Below are positions 16,919 through 25,191 of a stretch of 64,000 nucleotides of DNA, piece by piece. The stretch's first letter is position 1. Each line of letters opens with the position of its first letter. The stretch is from NCBI GenBank assembly GCA_024637035.1, contig JAGXFW010000014.1, forward strand, positions 62,001 to 126,000, read 5' to 3'. The notes beneath the pieces were generated by a model. That model was not told the DNA's origin, ran no database searches, and saw only the letters and a list, made by a program, of their open reading frames with translations. The translations under genes were made by a program, and so were the position numbers. Source of the DNA: Actinomycetes bacterium (lineage in GTDB: Bacteria > Actinomycetota > Thermoleophilia > RBG-16-64-13).

Positions 16919-17619
16919 TGATCGAGAAGCGCATTCGCATCGAGATCGACGGCGCCGCACAGGTGACCGCGGTCATCAACCGGCCTGAGGGGTGCGTGCG
17001 GGGCGTGACACCGGGGTTGGTGCTCGCCCACGGGGCGAAGAACGACCTGGATCACCCGCTGCTCGCCGCGGTGGCCAGAGGGTTGGCGCAGGCTGGAGTC
17101 GCCAGCGTGCTGCGCTTCAACTTCGCGTACTCCGAGCTCGGGGCCGATTCGCCCGACCGCCTCGAGCAGCTCGAAGCCGTGTACCGCCGGGCTCACGACG
17201 CGCTCGTCGACGACGAGGTGTGCCCGCCCGGCCCACTGTTCCTCGGCGGGAAGTCCTTGGGAGCGCGGGTGGCGGCGGGGCTCGCCTCCCGCCATCACGA
17301 AGCAGACGGCCTTCTCTCCGAAGGACTCGTATTCCTCGGCTACCCGCTACACGCGCCTGGAAGGGCCGTTGCGGCCAAGCTGGATCTTCTGCTGAGCCTC
17401 GACGTTCCCAGCCTCTTCCTCGAGGGGACGAAAGACCCCTTCTGCGACCTGGACACGCTTGGTCCCGTGCTGGACCGCATGCCGGTGCCCGGTCGCCTTC
17501 ACGAGGTGGAGGGCGGTGGGCACTCGCTCGAGGTCTCCCGCGCGTCGGAGGACGACCAGGAGGCAGTGTACGCCGACGTCGTGCGTGCGATCGCCGCCTT
17601 CATCGCCGACCGCACGTAG
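16918..17619 (+). CDS. alpha/beta hydrolase (Tex30/KANL3-like)
   Basis: This 233-aa cytoplasmic alpha/beta hydrolase has its nucleophile elbow as GGKSLGAR, with acid in LEGTKDPFC and histidine in GGGHSLEV, giving a complete Ser-Asp-His triad. LVLAHGAKNDLDHPLL forms the oxyanion region. It resembles the Tex30/KANL3-like family. The substrate is unknown. It shares one base with the stop of the preceding membrane protein gene. Confidence 0.85.
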   Translation: MIEKRIRIEIDGAAQVTAVINRPEGCVRGVTPGLVLAHGAKNDLDHPLLAAVARGLAQAGVASVLRFNFAYSELGADSPDRLEQLEAVYRRAHDALVDDEVCPPGPLFLGGKSLGARVAAGLASRHHEADGLLSEGLVFLGYPLHAPGRAVAAKLDLLLSLDVPSLFLEGTKDPFCDLDTLGPVLDRMPVPGRLHEVEGGGHSLEVSRASEDDQEAVYADVVRAIAAFIADRT

Positions 17620-17648
17620 GCCCCTACACGCACGGAAGCCGGCCGGCG

Positions 17649-18284
17649 TCACCCAGGACCGAGCGGACACACGGCCAGGCACACACCGCACCCGGTGCAC
17701 CAGGCAAGATCGAAGGATCCAGGCAACATGGCAGGGCAATCCTCCGTGCACCTGCCGCATTCGCGGCACACGCCTGCCGGCGACCCAGAGGAGACTTCGG
17801 ACCCACCCCGTGCCGTCTTCGGCGGTTCGCCGGCCGACCTCGCACCAGGGGCGAGCGGCGCGTCGGTCACCAGGCCCACCAGGGTGAGGGAGAGACCATA
17901 CCCAGGCGCGACCAAGGCTCCCACCGGGCTCACTTCGCCGAGACCCGCGGCGGCGGCGGCCCGAGGCAGCGACACGTCGCCGCTCACCACCGGCCGCGTG
18001 CGGTAACCGGCCGTATCCAGCAGCGCCCGCACCGAAGCCAGTGCCTCTGAGGGTTCTACGTCGAGAAGTGCTGGACCGTACGGGCCGGAAGAGGTGACCC
18101 GATCGGGCGGTGCGGCCAGCACCAGGACGGCGCTGTACGCGGCGAGCACCCGCTCGGGGTCGGCCTTCTCCGGTACGCCCGCGAACGAGCCTCTGGGGGC
18201 GACTCCGCACCCATGGAAGCCGCCGCCGAGTGCGATATCACACACCGCGGTGGTCAACTCACGTGCATCCCTGGACTCAGTCAT
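17649..18284 (-). CDS. QueG-like 4Fe-4S protein (short epoxyqueuosine-reductase relative)
   Basis: This 211-aa protein carries two ferredoxin-type motifs near the C-terminus, CRECGRCTEDCP and CTGCGVCLAVCP, enough for two [4Fe-4S] clusters. The preceding part, DVSLPRAAAAAGLGEVSPVGALVAPGYGLSLTL, resembles the QueG / reductive-dehalogenase core. It is much shorter than QueG (about 350 aa) and no corrinoid-binding half is clear, so it is more likely a small redox protein. The ATG at 18284 follows AAGGTGAG. Confidence 0.75.
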   Translation of the reverse strand: MTESRDARELTTAVCDIALGGGFHGCGVAPRGSFAGVPEKADPERVLAAYSAVLVLAAPPDRVTSSGPYGPALLDVEPSEALASVRALLDTAGYRTRPVVSGDVSLPRAAAAAGLGEVSPVGALVAPGYGLSLTLVGLVTDAPLAPGARSAGEPPKTARGGSEVSSGSPAGVCRECGRCTEDCPAMLPGSFDLAWCTGCGVCLAVCPLGPG

Positions 18285-18529
18285 AGGTAGTCTCACCTTG
18301 ATGCGTACGGCCTCGAGCGTAGGCTTGGGCGCCGGCGACGGTCCTGCCCAAGTGAGACAGCCTATACCGCGGCGCGACGACCGGCAACGCACGCCGCCGG
18401 TCTTCCGTACCGAAGTTGCACCCGGCCGGTCCGCTCGAAGTGCCGCAGGCAGGTTTGCCTCAGCGGGCACGTGAGTACTACTCTGTAGCAGTAGCCGGTG
18501 GGGCAGCGACGGGGGGAGGGCATCACGGC
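18285..18529. promoter_or_regulatory. divergent region before the ZIP transporter
   Basis: This is a 245-bp gap between the leftward Fe-S gene and the rightward ZIP gene. I see no open frame worth calling and no certain operator. A purine-rich Shine-Dalgarno (GGGGGGAGGG, about 18511-18520) precedes the ZIP start. Confidence 0.3.
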
Positions 18530-19342
18530 ATGGTCGACGCATTGAGGGATGCCCACCCAGTACTCCAAGCCTTGCTGGCTACCCTCTTCACCTGGGGCGT
18601 GACCGCCCTCGGAGCTGCTCTGGTGTTCGCGTCCCGCGATGTGGGCAAGCGCACGCTCGACGCCATGCTCGGCTTCGCCGCGGGCGTGATGATCGCGGCC
18701 AGTTACTGGTCGCTCTTGGCACCCGCGATCGCCCTGTCTGAGGGGAAGTCAGTGCCGACATGGTTCCCGGCGGTCGTGGGCTTCATGGCCGGAGGGCTCT
18801 TCTTGGGGGGGATCGACAAGGTGCTGCCGCACGTGCACTTGGGGTTCCCCACCGCGGAAGCTGAAGGGATCAAGACCTCCTGGCACCGAAGCGTGCTGCT
18901 GGTCTCGGCGATCACCCTGCACAACATCCCCGAGGGACTGGCCGTGGGCGTAGCCTTCGGCGCAGCCGCGGCCGGTTACCCGGAGGCCACGCTGGCCGCA
19001 GCCGTCGCGCTCGCCCTGGGAATCGGCATCCAGAACTTCCCGGAAGGCACCGCAGTGTCGATGCCGTTGCGGCGGGAGGGCATGTCGCGGCTGAAGGCGT
19101 TCGGCTTCGGTCAGGCGAGCGGCATGGTGGAGCCGATCGCCGGAGTGCTCGGCGCCTTGGCTGTGATCGTGGCTCAACCGCTCCTGCCCTATGCCCTCGC
19201 TTTCGCCGCCGGCGCTATGATCTTCGTGGTGGTGGAGGAACTCATCCCCGAATCGCAGCGCGGCGGCAACACCGACCTCGCGACCATGGGAGCCATGGCT
19301 GGGTTCACCATCATGATGCTGCTCGACGTGGCGCTGGGCTGA
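18530..19342 (+). CDS. ZIP-family zinc/metal transporter (ZupT-like)
   Basis: This 270-aa membrane protein has about eight helices. The ZIP metal-binding signatures are [18 protein letters not shown] in helix 4 and [12 protein letters not shown] in helix 5. A cytoplasmic loop contains [10 protein letters not shown]. It would import zinc or another divalent metal. The ATG at 18530 follows GGGGGGAGGG. It stands alone ahead of the alcohol dehydrogenase operon. Confidence 0.92.
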   Translation: MVDALRDAHPVLQALLATLFTWGVTALGAALVFASRDVGKRTLDAMLGFAAGVMIAASYWSLLAPAIALSEGKSVPTWFPAVVGFMAGGLFLGGIDKVLPHVHLGFPTAEAEGIKTSWHRSVLLVSAITLHNIPEGLAVGVAFGAAAAGYPEATLAAAVALALGIGIQNFPEGTAVSMPLRREGMSRLKAFGFGQASGMVEPIAGVLGALAVIVAQPLLPYALAFAAGAMIFVVVEELIPESQRGGNTDLATMGAMAGFTIMMLLDVALG

Positions 19343-19439
19343 TGTACTCGCAAACCTAGGGACTGACAGTCGCCGAACAGAGGCCAGACCGCGCGTGCAT
19401 CGAGACCCGGCGGTCGCGCACAGGAAGGATCGGGGTTCA

Positions 19440-20615
19440 ATGCTTCCACTCTTCTTCGAGTTCCATAGTCCCACCAAGGTGGTGTATGGACCGGGTCTTG
19501 TGTCGGACCTGCATGCCGAACTCTCGCAGGTGGGCGCGCGTCGGTATCTCCTCGTGTCGGACCGGGGGCTCGAGAAGCTCGGCCTCCCCGCTCGCGTCGC
19601 CGCTTCACTGGAAGACGCGGGGGTGCAGGTGGTGGGCTCCTTCCTCGACGTACCCGAGAACTCGGAACTCGGGGCGGTCCGCGCCTGCGCGGATGAGGCT
19701 GCGGCCGTTGGCGCGGAGGGTCTCGTGGCCCTCGGCGGAGGCAGCGTCATCGACACGGCCAAGTGCGCCAACATCCTCCTCAGCGAGGGCGGCGACCTCG
19801 TCGACGACTATTCCGGGGCCGGGACCCTCACCCGCCCGCTCAGGCCGTTGGTCGCCATCCCGACGACGGCGGGCACCGGTAGCGAGGTCACTCAGGCAGC
19901 GGTGATCCTCGACGAAGCAGGCTCAGTGAAGCTGAGCTTCTCAGACAAGTTCCTCCTGCCCACATTGGCTGTGCTCGATCCCGAACTCACGGTCTCCCTG
20001 CCCCCACGGTTGACGGCCTCGACCGCCATGGACGCCCTCACCCACGCCGTGGAGTCCTACGTGAGCCCTCAGTGGTCACCCATGAGCGAGGCCCTCGCCG
20101 CCGGAGCGGTGCGTCTGATCTTCGATCATCTGGAGGCGGCCGTGGCCGACGGCTCCGACCTGGAAGCCCGCGGCGCCTTGCTCACAGCCGCCGCCATGGC
20201 GGGCATCGCGTTCTCGCACGCCATGGTAGGGTGCGTGCACGGGATGGCGCACGCCGTGGGAGGCCTCTGCCACGTGCCACACGGGGAGGCGAACGCCATC
20301 CTCCTCCCCCACGGACTCGAGTACAACCGAGATGTCGTGGAAGAGCGCCTCGCCGGACTGGCCCCCTTTGTGAATGGCTTGACGTCGGAGGAAGATCGGT
20401 TGGATCCGGCCGATCGAGTGATCGCGGCGATCAGGAACCTCGCCGGTCGTTTGAACAAAGCGGGCGTCCTGGCCACGCGCCTTCGCGACGTGGGGGTACC
20501 TGAGGAACGCTTGGAAGCTGTGGCGGCGGCCACCGTGATGGACGGCACGAGCTTCTACAACCCGCGGGAGGTGGTGGCGGACGAGATCCTGCGCCACCTG
20601 AGGAACGCCTACTAG
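19440..20615 (+). CDS. iron-containing alcohol dehydrogenase
   Basis: This 391-aa group-III alcohol dehydrogenase has the NAD-binding GGGSVIDTAKCANI, the metal ligands in MDALTHAVESYVS, and HGMAHAVGGLCHVPHGEANAI with the iron-binding histidines. These enzymes interconvert alcohols and aldehydes with NAD(P)H. It is the first of three rightward genes with an SCP2 protein and a tungsten-type aldehyde oxidoreductase. The group could therefore take an alcohol or aldehyde through to the acid, or the reverse. Confidence 0.93.
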   Translation: MLPLFFEFHSPTKVVYGPGLVSDLHAELSQVGARRYLLVSDRGLEKLGLPARVAASLEDAGVQVVGSFLDVPENSELGAVRACADEAAAVGAEGLVALGGGSVIDTAKCANILLSEGGDLVDDYSGAGTLTRPLRPLVAIPTTAGTGSEVTQAAVILDEAGSVKLSFSDKFLLPTLAVLDPELTVSLPPRLTASTAMDALTHAVESYVSPQWSPMSEALAAGAVRLIFDHLEAAVADGSDLEARGALLTAAAMAGIAFSHAMVGCVHGMAHAVGGLCHVPHGEANAILLPHGLEYNRDVVEERLAGLAPFVNGLTSEEDRLDPADRVIAAIRNLAGRLNKAGVLATRLRDVGVPEERLEAVAAATVMDGTSFYNPREVVADEILRHLRNAY

Positions 20616-20640
20616 GCAATGCGACAGCAAGGGAGGACGG

Positions 20641-21054
20641 GTGGGATCTTTCACGTCGAGTGAGCAGTTCGAGACCATGCTGGGAGGCTTCTTCGAGCAC
20701 CTCACGACGGTTCCATCGATCGCGGAGAAGCTGCTCGCGTCGAAGCTCATTATCCGCTTCAAGTACACCGATCCCGACGTGGTCCTCGTGGTCGATTGCA
20801 GCGGCGACGCGTTAGAGATCCGTCGCGGCGATAGCGAGACCACTGCCACGGTGGAGATGTTCATGACCGCGGACGTCGCCCATCGGTTCTGGTTCGGGAA
20901 GGTGAACCTCATGATGGCACTCACCCGCAAACAGATGGTGGCCAAAGGGCCCGTGCCCAAGATCCTCGAGCTCCTGCCGGCGATCAAGCCGGCGTATCAG
21001 CTCTACCCCACGTACCTGCGCGAGAACGGGTACGCGCAGTACGTCATCGACTGA
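20641..21054 (+). CDS. SCP2 sterol-binding-domain protein
   Basis: This 137-aa protein has the SCP2 lipid-binding fold (LIIRFKYTDPDVVLVVDC, EMFMTADVAHRFWFGKVNLMMAL). Such domains hold hydrophobic ligands. The GTG at 20641 follows AAGGGAGG. It sits 25 bp after the alcohol dehydrogenase and 10 bp before the aldehyde oxidoreductase, so a role in presenting a hydrophobic alcohol/aldehyde substrate is plausible but not shown. Confidence 0.85.
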   Translation: MGSFTSSEQFETMLGGFFEHLTTVPSIAEKLLASKLIIRFKYTDPDVVLVVDCSGDALEIRRGDSETTATVEMFMTADVAHRFWFGKVNLMMALTRKQMVAKGPVPKILELLPAIKPAYQLYPTYLRENGYAQYVID

Positions 21055-21064
21055 CCGCGGGGGT

Positions 21065-22966
21065 ATGGAGGCCATGCGCGGCGGCTACGCGGGGCTCGTG
21101 CTCCACATCGATCTCACCAGCGGTCACCACACTGAGGAGCCCCTTCCCCCCGATGTGACTCGGGAGTACCTCGGAGGCGGCGGCGTCGCGGCCCGCCTGT
21201 ACCTCGACCTGATCGGGGAGGGGCTGACTGAAGGCTCTCCGCCGCCCGACGCGCTCTCACCGGAGAACCCCATCGTGATCATGACCGGCCCGCTCACCGG
21301 CGTCAAAGTCGACGCGGTAGCGCGCTGGACGATGAGCTCCCGCTCCCCGCTCACCGGCTTCTGGGGAGACAGCAACGTGGGCGGCCACTTCGGCGCGGAG
21401 CTCAAGTCCGCCGGATACGACGGCATCGTGATCACCGGCGCCGCCGCCACGCCGATGCTCATCGACATCCAAGACGGTACGGTCGAGATCCGCGACGCCG
21501 CGCCCTATTGGGGTGCCGACGTCTACGAGGCCACCGACCGCCTCACCGAGGACCTCCGCGGCGGCGGAGGGCGCGGGCAGGTGCTCGCGATCGGACCGGC
21601 GGGTGAGAAGCTCGTGCGCTTCGCCGCAGTGGGCACCCGAAAGAGGCACTGGGCCGGTCGCACCGGGCTGGGCGCGGTGTGGGGCACCAAGAACCTGAAG
21701 GCGATCCACGTGCGGGGCTCGGGCGAGGTGCCCATAGCGATGCCCGAGCGCCTGCGGGTTCTGCGGGAGGAACTCAAGACCCTCTACGCCGAAGACATGC
21801 TGATCGAAGCGCTCACCGCCTTCGGCACGATCGCCTCCATCGACCTCGGGGCCCTCACCGGCGACGTGCCCTACCAGAACTGGCGCACCGGGTTCTGGGC
21901 GGGCGTGGATGAACTCTCGTCCGTGGCCTATCAGGAACAGCTCCTCACCGGCAACGCTACCTGCTACGCCTGCGGCGTGCGCTGCAAGCGCGAGGTGGAG
22001 GTGAAGGCGGGACCGTACGCCGGAGTGAAGGGGGCCGGGCCGGAGTACGAGACGCTCTGCGTCTTCGGGTCGCTCTGTCTCAACACCGACCTACCCTCCA
22101 TCGCGAAGGCCAACGAGCTGTGCAATCGCTACGGCATGGACACGATGAGCTGTGGGTCGACCATCGCCTTCGCGCTCGAGTGCTTCGAGACGGGTCTCCT
22201 CGGGCCCGAACACTGGGCCGAACCTGCGCCGCAGTGGGGTGACGCCGCCGCGATCGTGGAGCTCGTCGAACTCATCGGACGCCGAGAAGGCGTCGGCGAC
22301 CTGTTGGCCGAGGGCAGCGCGGCCGCGGCCGCGCGGCTCGGCGGCGGTGCGCACACACTGCTCTCGACGGTGAAGGGCCTCGAAGCCCCCATGCACGACG
22401 CGCGCGGCGCCCACGGACTCGGGCTAGCCTACGCAGTGTCGCCCCGCGGCGCATGCCACAACGCCAGCCTGCAGTACCCCATCGAGCCCGGCGGCATGTT
22501 CGTGGCAGACGTACCGGAACTGGCGGTCGAGTTGGAGGAACAGAGCAGCCAGGGCAAGGCGGCCCTCAACGTGGCAACCCAGGACTATGGCACGTTCTTC
22601 GCCGGCTGCGCCGTCTTCTGCAATCTGGGCGCCCGGCCCCTATCCGCCGCCCAAGCCGTTGAGATGGTGAGTTGCGTGACGGGTGTCGATTACACCCTCG
22701 ACGAGCTGATGACCGTGGGACGCCGGGTCTGGTACCTGAAGCGCGGCCTCAGCAACCTTTTCGGAGCCCGCGCCGAGCACGACAGGCTGCCGCCCCGACT
22801 CATGACCGCCCTTGACGACGGCCCCACCGCGGGCGGGATACCAGACATGGACCTGATGCTGAGCGAGTTCTACGCGCTGCGAGACATCGACGCCCAAGGA
22901 CTCCCGCGTCGGGGGGTATTGGAGGATCTGGGTCTCGGCGACCTAGCCGACCTGCTCGACCGGTAG
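21065..22966 (+). CDS. aldehyde:ferredoxin oxidoreductase (tungsten/molybdenum AOR family)
   Basis: This 633-aa enzyme of the AOR family oxidises aldehydes (or reduces acids) with ferredoxin using a tungsten or molybdenum bis-pterin cofactor and a [4Fe-4S] cluster. The family start GGYAGLVLHIDLTSG, the pterin-binding RTGLGAVWGTKNLKAI, and the cluster motif C300-x2-C303-x3-C307 (CYACGVRC) are visible. The fourth cysteine should be in GCAVFC. The cofactor metal cannot be told from sequence alone. It is the last gene of the ADH-SCP2-AOR operon. Confidence 0.93.
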   Translation: MEAMRGGYAGLVLHIDLTSGHHTEEPLPPDVTREYLGGGGVAARLYLDLIGEGLTEGSPPPDALSPENPIVIMTGPLTGVKVDAVARWTMSSRSPLTGFWGDSNVGGHFGAELKSAGYDGIVITGAAATPMLIDIQDGTVEIRDAAPYWGADVYEATDRLTEDLRGGGGRGQVLAIGPAGEKLVRFAAVGTRKRHWAGRTGLGAVWGTKNLKAIHVRGSGEVPIAMPERLRVLREELKTLYAEDMLIEALTAFGTIASIDLGALTGDVPYQNWRTGFWAGVDELSSVAYQEQLLTGNATCYACGVRCKREVEVKAGPYAGVKGAGPEYETLCVFGSLCLNTDLPSIAKANELCNRYGMDTMSCGSTIAFALECFETGLLGPEHWAEPAPQWGDAAAIVELVELIGRREGVGDLLAEGSAAAAARLGGGAHTLLSTVKGLEAPMHDARGAHGLGLAYAVSPRGACHNASLQYPIEPGGMFVADVPELAVELEEQSSQGKAALNVATQDYGTFFAGCAVFCNLGARPLSAAQAVEMVSCVTGVDYTLDELMTVGRRVWYLKRGLSNLFGARAEHDRLPPRLMTALDDGPTAGGIPDMDLMLSEFYALRDIDAQGLPRRGVLEDLGLGDLADLLDR

Positions 22967-22977
22967 AGCCCGGACGG

Positions 22978-23145
22978 TCAGTCTCGGGCGTCGAAGCGGG
23001 GCTCCCGGGTCACGACGACCCAGACGGCGCGCGCCAGAGTGTCTCCCCGATTCGTCAGCCGGTGTGGTTGGGTGGAGTCGTACGCGATGGTGTCGCCCAC
23101 ACCTAGCGTGAACTCGTCGAATCCGAGGTTCACCGTGAGCAAGGT
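22978..23145 (-). pseudogene. relic of a cupin-domain (XRE-cupin) regulator, C-terminal end only
   Basis: The minus strand encodes LLTVNLGFDEFTLGVGDT and QPHRLTNRGDTLARAVWVVV, the classical end of a cupin_2 domain as found in XRE-cupin regulators, ending at a TGA (22978-22980). Upstream the frame breaks at about 23142 and no HTH part is found. The break is next to a transposase remnant, so an insertion probably destroyed a regulator gene convergent with the AOR operon. Confidence 0.75.
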
Positions 23146-23197
23146 CTACCACCTGCACCTCCGCGAGCGCCTGGCTCCAAGGCCCCCACGGAGCTGA

Positions 23198-23310
23198 CCA
23201 CTGCACGGAAGACGGCCGCCTGGGAGCGATTCTACAGTCCCCACCGACCGCACGGAGGGCTCAGTGGTAAGACACCGTATGAGACACTAGGGGAGAAGAT
23301 GGCCTCTTGA
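23198..23310 (+). mobile_element. 3' remnant of an IS-type (rve/DDE) transposase
   Basis: The plus strand reads WERFYSPHRPHGGLSGKTPYE-like text ending at a TGA (23308-23310). This is the hallmark C-terminus of IS3/IS481-type integrase-core transposases. Only about 35-40 codons remain, with no N-terminal part or clear inverted repeat. It lies between the cupin relic and the methyltransferase gene. Confidence 0.75.
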
Positions 23311-23418
23311 ATCGCGTCCACCGAGGTCGCGAAGCTCACAGCTAGCCGGTCACAACCACAGCAGAGTTGGCTGGTCGCAATGGATATCTACCACGACCCG
23401 AAGGGAAAGGCTGATCGC

Positions 23419-24267
23419 ATGCAGACCAGAGTCGCTTCCGCCTCACGCGAGGTGATCATAGGCCACGATAGGCCCACCGTCCTCATCGGTGAACGCATCA
23501 ATCCCACCGGGAAGAAGGCTCTGGCCGATGCCCTGCGGGCCGGTGACCTTGACGTCGTGCGGGAGGAGGCCCGGCGGCAGGTGGCCGCGGGCGCCGACAT
23601 CCTCGATGTGAACGTGGGCGCCACCGGTGTGGACGAGAGGGTCATGCTGCCCTTGGCGGTGCAGGCGATATCCGAAGTGGTCGATGTCCCGCTGTGTCTG
23701 GACAGCCGCAATGTAGAAGCGTTGGCGGCGGCGCTCGAGGTGTGCCCCGGCCGACCCATCATCAATTCCGTCACGGGAGAGGCGGGGTCCCTCGACGAGG
23801 TGCTTCCGCTGGCGAAGCGATTCGGAGCTCCCGTGATCGGCCTTACCCTCGACGACACCGGTATCCCGCATGACCCCGCCCGACGCGTGGAGATCGCACA
23901 CCTGATCGTGGAACGGGCTGCCGCGTTGGGTATCCCGGCTGAAGATGTGATCATCGACTGCCTCACACTCACCCTTGGAGCCAACACCAAGGCCGGTCTG
24001 GGCACCCTTGAAGCCGTGCGCCGGGTGAAGCAGGAGCTCGGCGTGAACCAGACCCAGGGAGCGAGCAACATATCCCACGGGCTGCCGAACCGTCCGTATC
24101 TGACGGGGGCGTATCTGGCCATCGCCATAGACGCGGGTCTCACGTGCCCGACCGTAGACGTGGCCCAGGTGCGCTTCGCCGTGCTCTCCACGGATCTGAT
24201 CCTGGGGCGCGACGACTTCGCCCTGCGCTACATCGCCGGGTTCCGGGAGATGTCGGCAGGTGCGTGA
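23419..24267 (+). CDS. methyltetrahydrofolate:corrinoid methyltransferase-like (pterin-binding family)
   Basis: This 282-aa TIM-barrel protein of the dihydropteroate-synthase / AcsE / MtgA family moves methyl groups between tetrahydrofolate and corrinoid proteins. LIGERINPTGKKALADAL, AAGADILDVNVGATG, RPIINSVTGEAG and GANTKAGLGTLE are family landmarks. Of the starts at 23380 and 23419 I prefer 23419, which follows AAGGGAAAGG. A DUF1638 gene follows after 24 bp, but no corrinoid protein gene is nearby. Confidence 0.88.
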   Translation: MQTRVASASREVIIGHDRPTVLIGERINPTGKKALADALRAGDLDVVREEARRQVAAGADILDVNVGATGVDERVMLPLAVQAISEVVDVPLCLDSRNVEALAAALEVCPGRPIINSVTGEAGSLDEVLPLAKRFGAPVIGLTLDDTGIPHDPARRVEIAHLIVERAAALGIPAEDVIIDCLTLTLGANTKAGLGTLEAVRRVKQELGVNQTQGASNISHGLPNRPYLTGAYLAIAIDAGLTCPTVDVAQVRFAVLSTDLILGRDDFALRYIAGFREMSAGA

Positions 24268-24291
24268 CGAAGCGCGGAGGTCCGGGGCTTG

Positions 24292-25089
24292 ATGACCATC
24301 GCGGCGATAATCGCGTGCGAGATGATCGAAGATGAGACGATGCTCGCCGTCGCACGTGCGTATCCGCGAGGCGACAGTCCGCCGATCGTGTGGATCGAAA
24401 GCTCTCTGCACGAGCGGCCGGAGAAACTGCAGTCCGCGCTGCAGGGGGTCATACAAGCGCTGGACACGGGTGCGCGCACCGGGGAACCGGTGATGGTGCC
24501 AAGCGTCCGGGTGAGCGAGGACCCATCGGACTTCGGAAAGGGCGACGGAACGCCCGACCGCCGCGAGGAGCTCGTGCAGGTTGGACCGCTGGGAGACATC
24601 CTCCTCGGTTTCGGCTACTGCGGCGGTGGGCTCAAGGGGCTGGTGTCGCACGAGCGGCGCCTGGTCTTCCCGCGCGTCGACGACTGCATCTCCTTGTTCC
24701 TCGACGGCGGCTGCGACCGGGGACGAGCCACCCGCGACCCTCATTCCTACTACCTTACCAAGGGCTGGTTCTGTCACCAGGGCGCGATGACCGACGGCTA
24801 CGACGCGTGGGTCGAGCGCTATGGCCCCGAGCGAGCCGCCCAGATCCAGCGGCTGATGTTCGCCAACTACGAGCGCATCTCCCTCATCGACACGGGCGCC
24901 TACGCCATCGACGAGTGGCTCCCCCACAGCGAGACGCGGGCCGCGGAGTTGGAACTCGGCCACGAGATCGTGCCAGGTTCGGTACGTCTACTCGAGAGGA
25001 TCTTCGCCGGGGAATGGGAGACCGACGTCATCGTGCTGGAGCCAGGGCAGCCCATCGGGATCGAGCACCTGCTCTGCTTCGAAGCGTAG
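24292..25089 (+). CDS. DUF1638 protein, associated with corrinoid methyltransferases
   Basis: This 265-aa protein has the DUF1638 pattern: the N-terminal TIAAIIACEMIEDE with a conserved cysteine, ILLGFGYCGGGLKGL in the middle, and YYLTKGWF. The family occurs beside pterin:corrinoid methyltransferases in methanogens and acetogens. Its biochemical role is not established as far as I know. It is preceded by GGAGG and lies 24 bp behind the methyltransferase gene, so they form an operon. Confidence 0.82.
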   Translation: MTIAAIIACEMIEDETMLAVARAYPRGDSPPIVWIESSLHERPEKLQSALQGVIQALDTGARTGEPVMVPSVRVSEDPSDFGKGDGTPDRREELVQVGPLGDILLGFGYCGGGLKGLVSHERRLVFPRVDDCISLFLDGGCDRGRATRDPHSYYLTKGWFCHQGAMTDGYDAWVERYGPERAAQIQRLMFANYERISLIDTGAYAIDEWLPHSETRAAELELGHEIVPGSVRLLERIFAGEWETDVIVLEPGQPIGIEHLLCFEA

Positions 25090-25191
25090 AGAGGGGCTGC
25101 GAGGCTCCCGCCTCCAGCGACTAGCTCTCTGTGGCTGGCGCCTCGGTGCCGGTGTCCCTTGGCCGGAACGACAGACGAACTGCCTGACGAC

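Noticed and set aside
17649-18542. Longer form of the QueG-like protein starting at 18542
   Set aside because: The extra 86 residues are Arg/Ser/Pro-rich with no family match. ATG 18284 with AAGGTGAG is better.
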